64,000 nucleotides of DNA from DASWOJ01 sp964242415 (GTDB lineage: Bacteria > Pseudomonadota > Alphaproteobacteria > Acetobacterales > Acetobacteraceae), in contig CAXTAT010000023.1 in assembly GCA_964242415.1 (NCBI GenBank), forward strand, positions 28,833 to 92,832. The letters run 5' to 3'. Both the position numbers and the translations under genes were made by a program. The notes under the pieces are model-generated. The model was not told the DNA's origin. It ran no database searches and saw only the letters and a list, made by a program, of their open reading frames with translations. This document shows positions 8,405 through 20,421 of the stretch, piece by piece. Within the stretch, counting starts at the first letter, position 1. Each line of letters begins with the position of its first letter.

Positions 8405-10447
8405 CTACTCCGCGGCCTGCAGCAAGGGGGCCGTGTAGGTCCGCGAGCATTCCGCCATCGTGACGCTGGCGCGGCTGATCGGGTCAGTCTGGTAGTAGTC
8501 GGGAACAGCCGGCACGAACGGGGCGTCGCCCACCGAGCCACCGGCAGGCGGACCGGCCTGGTCGGTGCAGCCGTGGCGCTGCAACTCCTGCTCGCGGGCG
8601 AACACCGGGTTTACCTGCACCAGGCGGTCGCGCACGCCGCGCAGGTCGTCATACGGTAGCGGCTTGCCCAGCGTGGCGCTGAACGCGCGCAGGATCGCCC
8701 AGTCCTCCCGCGCCTCGCCCGGCGGCTGCGTCGCCAGAAAGCCGCGCTGCATCCGGCCCTCGGTGTTGACGTAGGTGCCACCCTTCTCGGTGTAGGCCGA
8801 ACCCGGCAGGATCACGTCGGCCCGCGCCGCGCCGCGGTCGCCGTGGTGGCCCTGATAGACGACGAAGGTGCGCTCGCCGATGCGGCCCATGTCGAACTCG
8901 TCGGCCGCAAGCAGCCAGAGCAGATCGACGCCGCCGCCCAGCATTGCCGCCAGGTCCTTGCCGCCCGGACCCGGCACGAAGCCCAGGTCCAGCGCCCCGA
9001 CCCGCGCCGCCGCGGTGTGCAGCACGTTGAACCCGTGCCACTCCGGCGTCAGCGCGCCGACCTCCGCAGCCAAGGCCCACGCTGCGGCCAAGACCGCCGC
9101 GCCATCCCGGCGCCGCAGGGCACCCTGGCCGATGACGATCATCGGATGCTTGGCGTCCCGCAGCACGTCGGCGAAGGCGCCCAGGTTGGACAGCGCGGCC
9201 GGGCCATCGCCGAGGTGCTCGACATGGTAGGTCAGGTCCGCCGGCTGGCCGATATAGCCGACCGGCAGCGGCCCCATGTTCATGCGCTTGCGGATGCGGG
9301 CGTTCAGCACCGGGGATTCGCGCCGCGGATTGCTGCCGATCAGCAGGATGGCGTCGGCCTCCTCGATCCCGGCGACCGTCGTGTTGAACGTGTAGAAATC
9401 CCGGCGCCCGGCCGGCAACGCCGCGCCGTCCTGCCGGCAGTCCAGGTTCGCCGAGCCGAGCAGGCCCATCAGGTCCTTCAGCGCCACCATGCTCTCGGCG
9501 TCGCACAGGTCGCCCGCGATGGCACCGATGCGTTCGCCGGGCAGGCCGCGCAGCTTGGCCGCGATGGCGCCGAACGCCTCTGGCCAGGTCGCCTGGCGCA
9601 GCTTGCCATCCACACGCACCCAGGGCTTGTCCAGCCGCCGACGCTTCAGGCCGTCATGGGCGAAGCGGGACTTGTCGGCCAGCCATTCCTCGTTCACGTC
9701 CTCATTGGTGCGCGGCAGGATGCGCAGCACCTCGGACCCCCGGGCATCGACGCTGATATTGGACCCCAGCGCGTCGTGCACGTCCACGCTGACAGTCTTG
9801 CGCAGCTCCCACGGACGGGCGACGAAGCTGTACGGCTTGCTCAGCAACGCGCCGACCGGACAGATGTCGATCAGGTTGCCGGACAGCTCGGTGGTCAGCG
9901 CCTTCTCGATGTAGGTGCCGACCTCCATGTTCTCGCCGCGCGACACCGCGCCCATCTCGGGCACGCCGGCGACCTCGCTGCTAAAGCGGATGCAGCGGGT
10001 GCAATGGATGCACCGGGTCATGAACGTCTTGACCAGTGGACCCAGGTACTTGTCCTTCACTGCCCGCTTGTTCTCGGCGTAGCGGGAGTGGTCCATGCCA
10101 TAGGAATACGCCTGGTCCTGCAGGTCGCACTGGCCGCCCTGGTCGCAGATCGGGCAGTCCAACGGGTGGTTGATCAGCAGGAACTCCATCACGCCGCGGC
10201 GCGCCTGGCGCACGACGGCGGTGTCGGTCTTGACCACCATGCCGTCCGCGACCGGGTAAGCACAGCTTGCGACGGGTTTCGGGGCCTTCTCGATCTCGAC
10301 CAGGCACATGCGGCAGTTGCCGGCGACCGACAGGCGCTCGTGGTAGCAGAACCGGGGTATTTCCTTGCCCGCCGCCTCGCACGCCTGCAGCACGGAGGCG
10401 CCGTTTGGGACCTCGACGTCGATCCCGTCAACCGTGACCTTTGCCAT
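8405..10447 (-). CDS. nuoG: NADH-quinone oxidoreductase subunit G
   Basis: Large iron-sulfur subunit of the NADH-oxidising arm. Residues 1-75 form a [2Fe-2S] ferredoxin domain with Cys34, 45, 48 and 62. Next come the HxxxCxxCxxxxxC [4Fe-4S] site (HPLDCPICDQGGQC) and the CIHCTRC...CPVG pair region. From about residue 215 it continues as a molybdopterin-oxidoreductase-like domain that has lost its cofactor role in complex I. The 680-residue length is typical of the short alphaproteobacterial/mitochondrial form. It lies 6 nt downstream of nuoF. Confidence 0.96.
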   Translation of the reverse strand: MAKVTVDGIDVEVPNGASVLQACEAAGKEIPRFCYHERLSVAGNCRMCLVEIEKAPKPVASCAYPVADGMVVKTDTAVVRQARRGVMEFLLINHPLDCPICDQGGQCDLQDQAYSYGMDHSRYAENKRAVKDKYLGPLVKTFMTRCIHCTRCIRFSSEVAGVPEMGAVSRGENMEVGTYIEKALTTELSGNLIDICPVGALLSKPYSFVARPWELRKTVSVDVHDALGSNISVDARGSEVLRILPRTNEDVNEEWLADKSRFAHDGLKRRRLDKPWVRVDGKLRQATWPEAFGAIAAKLRGLPGERIGAIAGDLCDAESMVALKDLMGLLGSANLDCRQDGAALPAGRRDFYTFNTTVAGIEEADAILLIGSNPRRESPVLNARIRKRMNMGPLPVGYIGQPADLTYHVEHLGDGPAALSNLGAFADVLRDAKHPMIVIGQGALRRRDGAAVLAAAWALAAEVGALTPEWHGFNVLHTAAARVGALDLGFVPGPGGKDLAAMLGGGVDLLWLLAADEFDMGRIGERTFVVYQGHHGDRGAARADVILPGSAYTEKGGTYVNTEGRMQRGFLATQPPGEAREDWAILRAFSATLGKPLPYDDLRGVRDRLVQVNPVFAREQELQRHGCTDQAGPPAGGSVGDAPFVPAVPDYYQTDPISRASVTMAECSRTYTAPLLQAAE

Positions 10448-10453
10448 CTGAAC

Positions 10454-11764
10454 CTACTCCGCCGCCATCAACAGCGGCTTTGGCGCACGCGCCGCCTTGT
10501 ACTCGGCGATGCGCTGTTCCATCACGGGGCGGAAATGCCGGATCAGGCCCTGGATCGGCCACGCCGCCGCGTCGCCCAGGGCGCAGATCGTGTGCCCCTC
10601 GATCTGCTTGGTCACCTGCTCCAGCGTGTCGATCTCGTCCAGTTCGGCCCGGCCCTGCACCATGCGGTGCATCACCCGCATCATCCAGCCGGTGCCCTCA
10701 CGGCAGGGGGTGCACTGGCCGCAGCTCTCGTGCTTGTAGAACTGCGCCAGGCGGTCGATGGCGCGGATCACGTCGGTGCTCTTGTCCATGACGATCACGC
10801 CCGCGGTGCCCAGGCCGGACTTCACGTCGCGCAGGCTGTCGAAGTCCATCAACACGGTGTCGCAGATCGACTTCGGCAGCAACGGCACGCTGGAGCCGCC
10901 GGGGATGATGGCCAGCAGGTTGTCCCACCCGCCACGCACGCCGCCGGCATAGGTGTCGATCAGCTCGCGTAGCGGGATGCCAAGCTCCTCCTCCACGTTG
11001 CACGGCTTGTTCACATGCCCGCTGATGCAGAAAATCTTGGTGCCGCTGTTCTTCGGCCGTCCCAGCGCCGAGAACCAGGCGCCGCCGCGCCGCAGGATGG
11101 TCGGGACGACGGCGATGGTCTCGACGTTGTTGACCGTCGTCGGGCAGCCATACAGGCCCACGGCGGCGGGGAATGGCGGCTTCAGCCGCGGCATGCCCTT
11201 CTTGCCTTCAAGACTCTCCAACAGCGCGGTCTCCTCGCCGCAGATGTAGGCGCCGGCGCCGCGATGCACATAAAGGTCGAAATCGTAGCCCGAGCCGGCC
11301 GCGTTCTTGCCCAGCAGGTTGGCCGCATACGCCTGGTCAACCGCAGCCTGCAAGTTGAGAGATTCGTTGTAGTACTCGCCGCGGATGTAGATGTAGCAGG
11401 CCGACGCGCCCATCGCGAAGGAGGCGATCAGCGCGCCCTCGATCAGCTTGTGCGGATCGTGCCGCATGATGTCGCGGTCCTTGCAGGTGCCCGGCTCGCT
11501 CTCGTCGGCGTTGATGACGAGGTAGCTCGGCCGGCCATCCGGCGCCGCCTGCTTCGGCATGAACGACCACTTCATGCCCGTCGGGAACCCGGCGCCGCCG
11601 CGGCCGCGCAGCCCGGACGCCTTCATCTCGTCGATGATCGCGTCGCGTCCACGGGCGATGATCGCCGCCGTGTCGGCCCAATCGCCACGCGCCCGCGCGC
11701 CTTCGAGGGTCCAGTCGTGCTGGCCATATAGATTGGTAAAGATGCGGTCCTTGTCGGCAAGCAT
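10454..11764 (-). CDS. nuoF: NADH-quinone oxidoreductase subunit F (NADH/FMN-binding)
   Basis: Binds NADH and FMN and passes electrons into the iron-sulfur chain. With the ATG at 11764-11762 it is 436 residues. The glycine-rich GLRGRGGAGFPTG nucleotide loop spans residues 51-63. The N3 [4Fe-4S] ligands are Cys348, 351 and 354 (SCGQCTPC) and Cys394. The open frame extends 36 nt upstream, but that extension overlaps nuoE and has no homology. A GGAG ribosome site spans the nuoE stop 7 nt before the chosen ATG, the same arrangement as at nuoH. Confidence 0.96.
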   Translation of the reverse strand: MLADKDRIFTNLYGQHDWTLEGARARGDWADTAAIIARGRDAIIDEMKASGLRGRGGAGFPTGMKWSFMPKQAAPDGRPSYLVINADESEPGTCKDRDIMRHDPHKLIEGALIASFAMGASACYIYIRGEYYNESLNLQAAVDQAYAANLLGKNAAGSGYDFDLYVHRGAGAYICGEETALLESLEGKKGMPRLKPPFPAAVGLYGCPTTVNNVETIAVVPTILRRGGAWFSALGRPKNSGTKIFCISGHVNKPCNVEEELGIPLRELIDTYAGGVRGGWDNLLAIIPGGSSVPLLPKSICDTVLMDFDSLRDVKSGLGTAGVIVMDKSTDVIRAIDRLAQFYKHESCGQCTPCREGTGWMMRVMHRMVQGRAELDEIDTLEQVTKQIEGHTICALGDAAAWPIQGLIRHFRPVMEQRIAEYKAARAPKPLLMAAE

Positions 11765-11768
11765 CGTG

Positions 11769-12455
11769 CTACTCCACATCCAAAAGGGTGGTCGGGCCAC
11801 CCTCGGGCGCCGAGGTCAACCGACCAATCGACGATCCCACCGGCACCTTCTCGCCCCGGCGCAGCGCTTGCAGCAGCGCCACCGTCCGGTCGTAATCCAG
11901 GTCTTCGTGGTAGTCGTCGTCCACACACAATATAGGCGCGTTCACGCAGGCTCCGAGGCATTCAACCTCGCTCAGGGTGAACATTCCGTCGACGCTCGTT
12001 TCGCGCCAGGCCTTGATTCCCGTCTCGTCCCGGCAGGCACGTGTGATCTCGTCCGACCCGCGCAGCCAGCACGGCGTCGTGCCGCACACCTGCAAGTGGT
12101 AGCGGCCGATCGGGTTGGTGTTGAACATCAGGTAGAAGGTGGCGACCTCGTAAACCCGGATCGGCGGCAGCTCCAGCCGGGCCGCTACCACGTCCATCGC
12201 CACCGTAGGCACCCAGGCGCTGCCGGTCTGCCGCCTCATCTGCGACTGCACGATATACAGCAGCGGCAGCACCCCGCTCGCCTTCCGGCTGGGCGGGTAC
12301 TTGGTCAGCACCAGTTCTATGGCCCGGTTGCTCTCCTCATCGAAGGCGAAATGCTCTGGCTGCGGGGCACCCAACCCGGTGCTGCCGTCACCGTAGTCCT
12401 CCGCTGTGCCGTTGCCGACCTGTGACCCGCGGGGTCCGCCCAAGCTCTGAGACAT
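11769..12455 (-). CDS. nuoE: NADH-quinone oxidoreductase subunit E
   Basis: Thioredoxin-fold [2Fe-2S] subunit (N1a) partnering NuoF. The four ligands are Cys124 and Cys129 (CGTTPC) and Cys166 and Cys170 (CLGAC) in a 228-residue protein. The first about 30 residues are Gly/Ser-rich and not conserved, so the true start could be slightly internal. It starts 3 nt after the nuoD stop. Confidence 0.95.
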   Translation of the reverse strand: MSQSLGGPRGSQVGNGTAEDYGDGSTGLGAPQPEHFAFDEESNRAIELVLTKYPPSRKASGVLPLLYIVQSQMRRQTGSAWVPTVAMDVVAARLELPPIRVYEVATFYLMFNTNPIGRYHLQVCGTTPCWLRGSDEITRACRDETGIKAWRETSVDGMFTLSEVECLGACVNAPILCVDDDYHEDLDYDRTVALLQALRRGEKVPVGSSIGRLTSAPEGGPTTLLDVE

Positions 12456-12458
12456 GCT

Positions 12459-13712
12459 CTACCTGTCGATCTCGCCGAATACGACGTCCACGGAGCCGAT
12501 GATGGCCACTGCATCGGCCAGCATGTGCCGCTTGCTCATGTGCTCAATTGCCTGCAGGTTTGCGAAGCCGGTCGGGCGTATCTTGCAGCGATACGGCCGG
12601 TTGCTGCCGTCGGCCACCAGGTACACGCCGAACTCGCCCTTAGGGCTTTCAGTCGCCGTGTAGGTCGATCCCGCGGGGATGTGGTAGCCCTCGGTATAGA
12701 GCTTGAAGTGATGGATCAGCGCCTCCATCGACCGCTTCATCTCCTGCCGGCGCGGGGCGGAGAACTTGCGGTCCTGGATCTTCACGTCGCCGGGCTGCAT
12801 CTTCTCCAGGCACTGCTGGATGATGTAGACGCTCTGCCGCATCTCCGCCATGCGGACCAGGTAGCGGTCATAGCAGTCGCCGTTGCGGGCCACCGGGATG
12901 TCGAACTCGACCTGGTCATACATATCGTACGGCTGCGACTTGCGCAGGTCCCACGGTACGCCGCTGGCGCGCAGGCAGGGGCCAGTGAAGCCCCAGGCCA
13001 GCGCGTCCTCGCTGGTCATGATGCCGATATCGACCGTCCGCTGCTTCCAGATGCGGTTGGTGGTCAGCAACTGCTCCAGCTCGTCGATGAACTTCGGGAA
13101 TGTCTGCGCCCACTCGCCGATCTCCTCCGCCAGGCGGCCCGGCAGGTCACGCGCCACGCCGCCGGCACGGAAGTAGTTGGCGTGATAGCGGGCGCCGGAC
13201 ACACCCTCGTAGAACTGCAGCAGCTTCTCCCGCTCCTCGAAGCCCCACAGGCTCGGCGTGATCGCGCCCACGTCCAGGGCGTAGGTCGTCACGTTCAGCA
13301 GGTGGTTCAGCACGCGGGTGATCTCGGCGAACATCGTGCGTATCCAGCGGCCACGTGCGGGCGCCTGGATGCACAGCAGCTTCTCCTGCGCCAAGGCCCA
13401 GGTGTGCTCCATGCACATCGGACTGACGTAATCCAGGCGGTCGAAGTACGGCAGCGCCTGCAGGTAGGTCTTGTGCTCGATCAGCTTCTCGGTGCCGCGG
13501 TGCAGCAGGCCGATGTGCGGGTCGGCCCGCTCGACGACCTCGCCGTCCATTTCCAGGATCAGGCGCAGCACGCCGTGCGCCGCCGGATGCTGCGGGCCGA
13601 AGTTGATGGTGTGGTTGTCCACCTCGAGAATCTTGGTGGTGTCCGGCTTCATTTCCTCGGGCGTCGTGCTGTGCGTGCCCATGAAGTCGCCGATGCGAAC
13701 GTCGTCTGGCAT
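12459..13712 (-). CDS. nuoD: NADH-quinone oxidoreductase subunit D
   Basis: 49-kDa subunit of the hydrophilic arm, derived from NiFe-hydrogenase large subunits, which lines the quinone site. The family segment INFGPQHPAAHGVLRL near residue 40 contains the quinone-site histidines, followed by DPHIGLLHRGTEKL. Length is 417 residues from the ATG at 13712, which overlaps the nuoC stop as TGATG. A GTG one codon upstream (13715) is an alternative start. Confidence 0.96.
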   Translation of the reverse strand: MPDDVRIGDFMGTHSTTPEEMKPDTTKILEVDNHTINFGPQHPAAHGVLRLILEMDGEVVERADPHIGLLHRGTEKLIEHKTYLQALPYFDRLDYVSPMCMEHTWALAQEKLLCIQAPARGRWIRTMFAEITRVLNHLLNVTTYALDVGAITPSLWGFEEREKLLQFYEGVSGARYHANYFRAGGVARDLPGRLAEEIGEWAQTFPKFIDELEQLLTTNRIWKQRTVDIGIMTSEDALAWGFTGPCLRASGVPWDLRKSQPYDMYDQVEFDIPVARNGDCYDRYLVRMAEMRQSVYIIQQCLEKMQPGDVKIQDRKFSAPRRQEMKRSMEALIHHFKLYTEGYHIPAGSTYTATESPKGEFGVYLVADGSNRPYRCKIRPTGFANLQAIEHMSKRHMLADAVAIIGSVDVVFGEIDR

Positions 13713-14428
13713 CACTTGGTCTCCTGCGGCGCGCCCTTGGGCTTGTCACCCTGGGCGGCAATGCGGTCGGTATGCGCCTTCTCGTCCCCGGGCAGCGTCA
13801 CCATGCCCTCCCACGGGGAGACGAAGTCGAAATTGCGGAAATCCTGCGTCAGGCTGACAGGCTCGTTGACGACCTGCTTGCGCTCGTCGTCGTAGCGGAC
13901 CTCGACGTAGCCGACCAAGGGGAAATCCTTGCGCAGCGGATGGCCGCTGAAGCCGTAATCGGTCAGGATGCGGCGCAGGTCGGGCTGGTCGCTGAACACG
14001 ATGCCGAACAGGTCCCACGCCTCGCGCTCGAACCAGGTGGCCACGGGCCAGATGCGGTGGATGCTGGGCACGGGGCTGCGCTCGTCCGTGGTGATCACGA
14101 CGCGGACGCGGTGGTTCAGCGATACCGAGAGCAGGTTATACACGACATCGAAGCGCTCCGGACGCTCCGGCCAGTCCACGCCGCACAGGTCCATCAACTG
14201 CTCGCACGAGAAGCGCGAGTCGTCGCGCAGCGTCGTCAACAGGCCCGCGATGGCGTCCCGTTCCGCATGGATCACCAACTCGCCGCCTTCCAGCCCGGCA
14301 CGCGACACCCCAGGCAGGGTGCCGGCATCGCGCGCCAGGGCCGTCAGGTCGCTCGGCGCCACCGCAATGGCCGGAGCCTGTGCGGGAGCCTCGGTGCCGT
14401 CTGGCAGGTTCTCGTAGGTCTCAGCCAC
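13712..14428 (-). CDS. nuoC: NADH-quinone oxidoreductase subunit C
   Basis: 30-kDa subunit of the hydrophilic arm, separate from NuoD here and not fused as in E. coli. The family signature EREAWDLFGIVFSDQPDLRRIL is preceded by a conserved beta domain and followed by GHPLRKDFPLVGYVEVRYD. The 238 residues include an extra about 25-residue Ala/Pro-rich N-terminus. The start overlaps nuoB by 8 nt. Confidence 0.95.
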   Translation of the reverse strand: MAETYENLPDGTEAPAQAPAIAVAPSDLTALARDAGTLPGVSRAGLEGGELVIHAERDAIAGLLTTLRDDSRFSCEQLMDLCGVDWPERPERFDVVYNLLSVSLNHRVRVVITTDERSPVPSIHRIWPVATWFEREAWDLFGIVFSDQPDLRRILTDYGFSGHPLRKDFPLVGYVEVRYDDERKQVVNEPVSLTQDFRNFDFVSPWEGMVTLPGDEKAHTDRIAAQGDKPKGAPQETK

Positions 14429-14984
14429 GCAGGATGGTCCCGGTACGGCGGATTTTCTTCTGCAACTGCATGATCCCGTACACCAGCGCCTCCGCCGTCG
14501 GCGGGCAGCCCGGCACGTACACGTCCACCGGCACGATCCGGTCGCAGCCGCGCACCACCGAGTAGCTGTAGTGGTAATAGCCGCCGCCGTTGGCGCAGGA
14601 CCCCATGCTGATCACCCAGCGCGGCTCCGGCATCTGGTCGTAAACCTTGCGCAACGCTGGGGCCATCTTGTTGGTCAGCGTGCCGGCCACGATCATCACG
14701 TCCGACTGCCGCGGGCTGGCCCGGGGGATCACGCCGAAGCGGTCCAGGTCATAGCGCGGCATGTAGGCGTGGATCATCTCCACCGCGCAGCAGGCCAGGC
14801 CGAACGTCATCGGCCACAGGCTGCCGGTGCGCGCCCAGTTTACCACCTTGTCCAGGTTGGCGACGACGAACCCCTTGTCGGCCACCTCACCGGTGATGCC
14901 CTTGATGACGGCGTCCTGCGCCGCGCCGGGCTGCAGGGCCTCACGGTTCCAGGCGATATCAGTACCAATCGTGGTCGCGCTCAT
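14421..14984 (-). CDS. nuoB: NADH-quinone oxidoreductase subunit B
   Basis: Carries the terminal [4Fe-4S] cluster N2 that reduces quinone. The ligands are the tandem Cys65-Cys66 (GLACCAVEM), Cys130 (MGSCANGGG) and Cys160 (VPGCPPTAE) in a 187-residue protein, as in all NuoB/PSST proteins. It begins 7 nt after the nuoA stop. Confidence 0.97.
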   Translation of the reverse strand: MSATTIGTDIAWNREALQPGAAQDAVIKGITGEVADKGFVVANLDKVVNWARTGSLWPMTFGLACCAVEMIHAYMPRYDLDRFGVIPRASPRQSDVMIVAGTLTNKMAPALRKVYDQMPEPRWVISMGSCANGGGYYHYSYSVVRGCDRIVPVDVYVPGCPPTAEALVYGIMQLQKKIRRTGTILRG

Positions 14985-14991
14985 GGCGTGA

Positions 14992-15354
14992 CTACTCCCA
15001 TTCCAGTGCGCCTTTGCACCACTCGTAGATGAAGCCGACCGTCAGGACTGCAAGGAAACCGAGCATCGAGAGGAAGCCGAACATGCCGATGTCGCCGAGG
15101 CTGACCGCCCAGGGGAACAGGAAGGCGACTTCCAGGTCGAAGATGATGAACAAGATGGCGACGAGGTAGAACCGCACATCGAACTTGCGACGGGCGTCGT
15201 CGAACGGCTCGAACCCGCACTCGTAGGCCGACAGCTTCTCGGCGTATGGCCGCTGCTTGGCGGCGAGCAACGAGCCGCCGACCATGGCCAGGGCGATGAA
15301 CCCGCCAATGGCGATGAACACGAGTATGGGGAAGTACTCGGAGAGCAACAGCAT
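14992..15354 (-). CDS. nuoA: NADH-quinone oxidoreductase subunit A
   Basis: Three-helix membrane subunit and first gene of the operon. The 120-residue protein has the family loop YECGFEPFDDARRKFDVRFY linking helices 1 and 2. The frame is open to 15414, but I use the ATG at 15354-15352. It starts the conserved hydrophobic helix and has AGGG about 7 nt upstream. The operon promoter must lie in the roughly 120 nt before the tRNA-Asp gene, or transcription reads through from the tRNA; I could not pick out a convincing -35/-10 pair. Confidence 0.95.
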   Translation of the reverse strand: MLLLSEYFPILVFIAIGGFIALAMVGGSLLAAKQRPYAEKLSAYECGFEPFDDARRKFDVRFYLVAILFIIFDLEVAFLFPWAVSLGDIGMFGFLSMLGFLAVLTVGFIYEWCKGALEWE

Positions 15355-15472
15355 CTTGATCCCTGACGGTGTGGCCGCGCTGTGTGCGCTGCAACAGGGA
15401 TATACGGTGGACATGACGCGCCTTCCAGGGAAAGCCGCGCCGTATGCGAGATGTTATGGAGTGTGCCGCTGC

Positions 15473-15549
<77 letters not shown>

Positions 15550-15646
15550 AGCGGCAGGGCGCACGATCTACGGTGCGGACCGGGCCTCGTCAAGCCGTGT
15601 CGTGCCGGGCAGTGCAGGCGTGCATGGTGATACGGACGTTGCCTAA

Positions 15647-15794
15647 CCCCCTTTCCCTCCGGGAGAAGGCCGGGGTGAGGGAGGCCACGAGAACCTAATT
15701 CGCCCACCTATGGATGGATGCCGTTCCTGAACAGGCCGGGTTTGGCCCTTGCCCACTCCCTCACCCCGGCCCTCTCTCGGAGGGAGAGGGAGCA
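15647..15794. repeat. Dispersed palindromic repeat, inverted pair 1
   Basis: Two copies of the window-wide repeat in opposite orientation: 15647-15683 (ctccgggag core, then ccggggtgaggg) and 15756-15794 (reverse complement with core ctctcggagggagag). They are separated by about 70 nt of unrelated sequence. It fills the spacer between tRNA-Asp and tRNA-Val. Each copy can form its own GC-rich hairpin and the pair can form a larger one. No gene is seen here. Confidence 0.85.
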
Positions 15795-15811
15795 GTAGGA
15801 GTTATCCGGCG

Positions 15812-15883
15812 TGGGCGGTGACGGGATCGAACCGCCGGCCCTCTCGGTGTAAACGAGACGCTCTACCGCTGAGCTAACCGCCC
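15812..15883 (-). tRNA. tRNA-Val (TAC)
   Basis: A 72-nt cloverleaf on the minus strand: acceptor GGGCGGT/ACCGCCC with discriminator A, D-arm GCTCAGCGGTAGAGC, anticodon stem TCTCG/CGAGA with loop TTTACAC (anticodon TAC), and T-arm GGCGGTTCGATCCCGTC. CCA is not encoded, unlike the neighbouring tRNA-Asp and tRNA-Leu. Its first 10 nt contain the last two codons and the stop of the upstream HU gene. Confidence 0.96.
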
Positions 15884-16167
15884 ATGCCGGCGCGTAGGCT
15901 TACAGCTTCCCGCAACGCCCTGCCAGGCCGGAACCGCACCGAGCAGGTAGCGCCCACAGCGATCCGCGCCCCCGTGCGGGGATTGCGCCCTGTGGTCGCC
16001 TTGCGGACCGAAGGGGCGAACGTGCCAAACCCGGCCAGCCGCACGTCGCGCCCCTGCCGCAGCCCGCCCTCGATGGCGGACAGCACGGCGTCCACAGCCT
16101 CATTGGCTTTGCCGATGGCCACGTCCATGTCGGCCGCAACAGCATGAACAAGATCGACGCGGCTCAT
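15874..16167 (-). CDS. HU-family DNA-binding protein
   Basis: Small histone-like dimeric protein that bends and compacts DNA. From the ATG at 16167-16165 it is 97 residues, the normal size. The HU signature GFGTF is at 46-50, and the DNA-binding beta-arm carries GRNPRTG (60-66) with the intercalating proline. The frame stays open upstream with an in-frame ATG at 16221 (adding 18 residues), but homology begins at MSRVDLV. The stop TAG lies inside tRNA-Val. HU next to lon is a conserved arrangement. The C-terminal LRAGMGG tail is partly tRNA-encoded. Confidence 0.88.
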   Translation of the reverse strand: MSRVDLVHAVAADMDVAIGKANEAVDAVLSAIEGGLRQGRDVRLAGFGTFAPSVRKATTGRNPRTGARIAVGATCSVRFRPGRALREAVSLRAGMGG

Positions 16168-16330
16168 GGCGCGTGCGGTCCCATGCGGTGTCATCGCGAT
16201 GCCGTCATTTGCCATGGCCATACCCACGTGTGTTGTTTTGCCCAGTATGGTTCGCCTCCGAACCGGGTCAACGACACGCAGATGTCCCGGCGCACAGGCC
16301 GGCAACGCTGTTGCGGATATGCCGCGCATC

Positions 16331-16362
16331 GTCCCGTCCCGGCGTGGCAGCCAGGACGGGAC
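16331..16362 (-). terminator. Hairpin directly after lon
   Basis: A perfect 9-bp inverted repeat, gtcccgtcc (16331-16339) and ggacgggac (16354-16362), separated by 14 nt and beginning 7 nt beyond the lon stop on the minus strand. There is no U-tract after it. It may be a Rho-independent-like terminator or a 3' stabilising stem separating lon from the HU gene. Confidence 0.45.
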
Positions 16363-16368
16363 CGCGTG

Positions 16369-18777
<2,409 letters not shown>

Positions 18778-18885
18778 AAGACCTCCAAAAGGACGATCAG
18801 GGCGGCTGCACGCCCGTTCTGGCACGTGTCGCGGCCGTGGTGGGGAGAACTCCCCTGCCAGCCATTCGGCTGACTAGACGCATAT

Positions 18886-18938
18886 CGGCAGCCCGCCCCG
18901 CCGGAGCAAGGCCTGCCATCGAAGCGAGGCGGCTGCCG
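18886..18938 (-). terminator. Inverted repeat just downstream of clpX
   Basis: cggcagcc (18886-18893) and ggctgccg (18931-18938) form an 8-bp perfect stem, extendable by further G-C pairs, with a large loop. It begins 2 nt past the clpX stop on the minus strand. There is no U-run, so it is a possible terminator or mRNA-end stem only. Confidence 0.3.
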
Positions 18939-18940
18939 TG

Positions 18941-20203
<1,263 letters not shown>

Positions 20204-20236
20204 TCCTGCCCCGCGCCTACGGGGACAAACCCTGGA

Positions 20237-20266
20237 ATACTAGACCCGGCACGGCAGGGCGGACAA
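20237..20266 (-). promoter_or_regulatory. Candidate sigma-70-type promoter for clpX
   Basis: On the minus strand, TTGTCC (20266-20261) and TAGTAT (20242-20237) are separated by 18 nt, with four of six consensus matches each. This would place transcription start about 25 nt before the clpX ATG. It suggests clpX can be transcribed apart from clpP, whose own 3' hairpin lies upstream. Sequence match only. Confidence 0.4.
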
Positions 20267-20365
20267 GCCTAGGCGGCCGCCTCCAACCCCAGGCCGCAGC
20301 CGGGCGTAGATTTGTGACATACGGATGGCACAGCAAGAGGTGTGCCCACGCCTACCGCTTTGCAA

Positions 20366-20382
20366 CGCCGCATGTTGCGGCG
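20366..20382 (-). terminator. Hairpin downstream of clpP
   Basis: A perfect 7-bp stem (cgccgca / tgcggcg) with a 3-nt loop, about 40 nt past the clpP stop on the minus strand. It is followed by TTGC and not by a U-run. It is the most stable hairpin between clpP and clpX and is consistent with partial termination. Confidence 0.4.
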
Positions 20383-20421
20383 CCGTGTTTCGCAGCGGCA
20401 GAGGTGGGATTGGTCAGGCGG

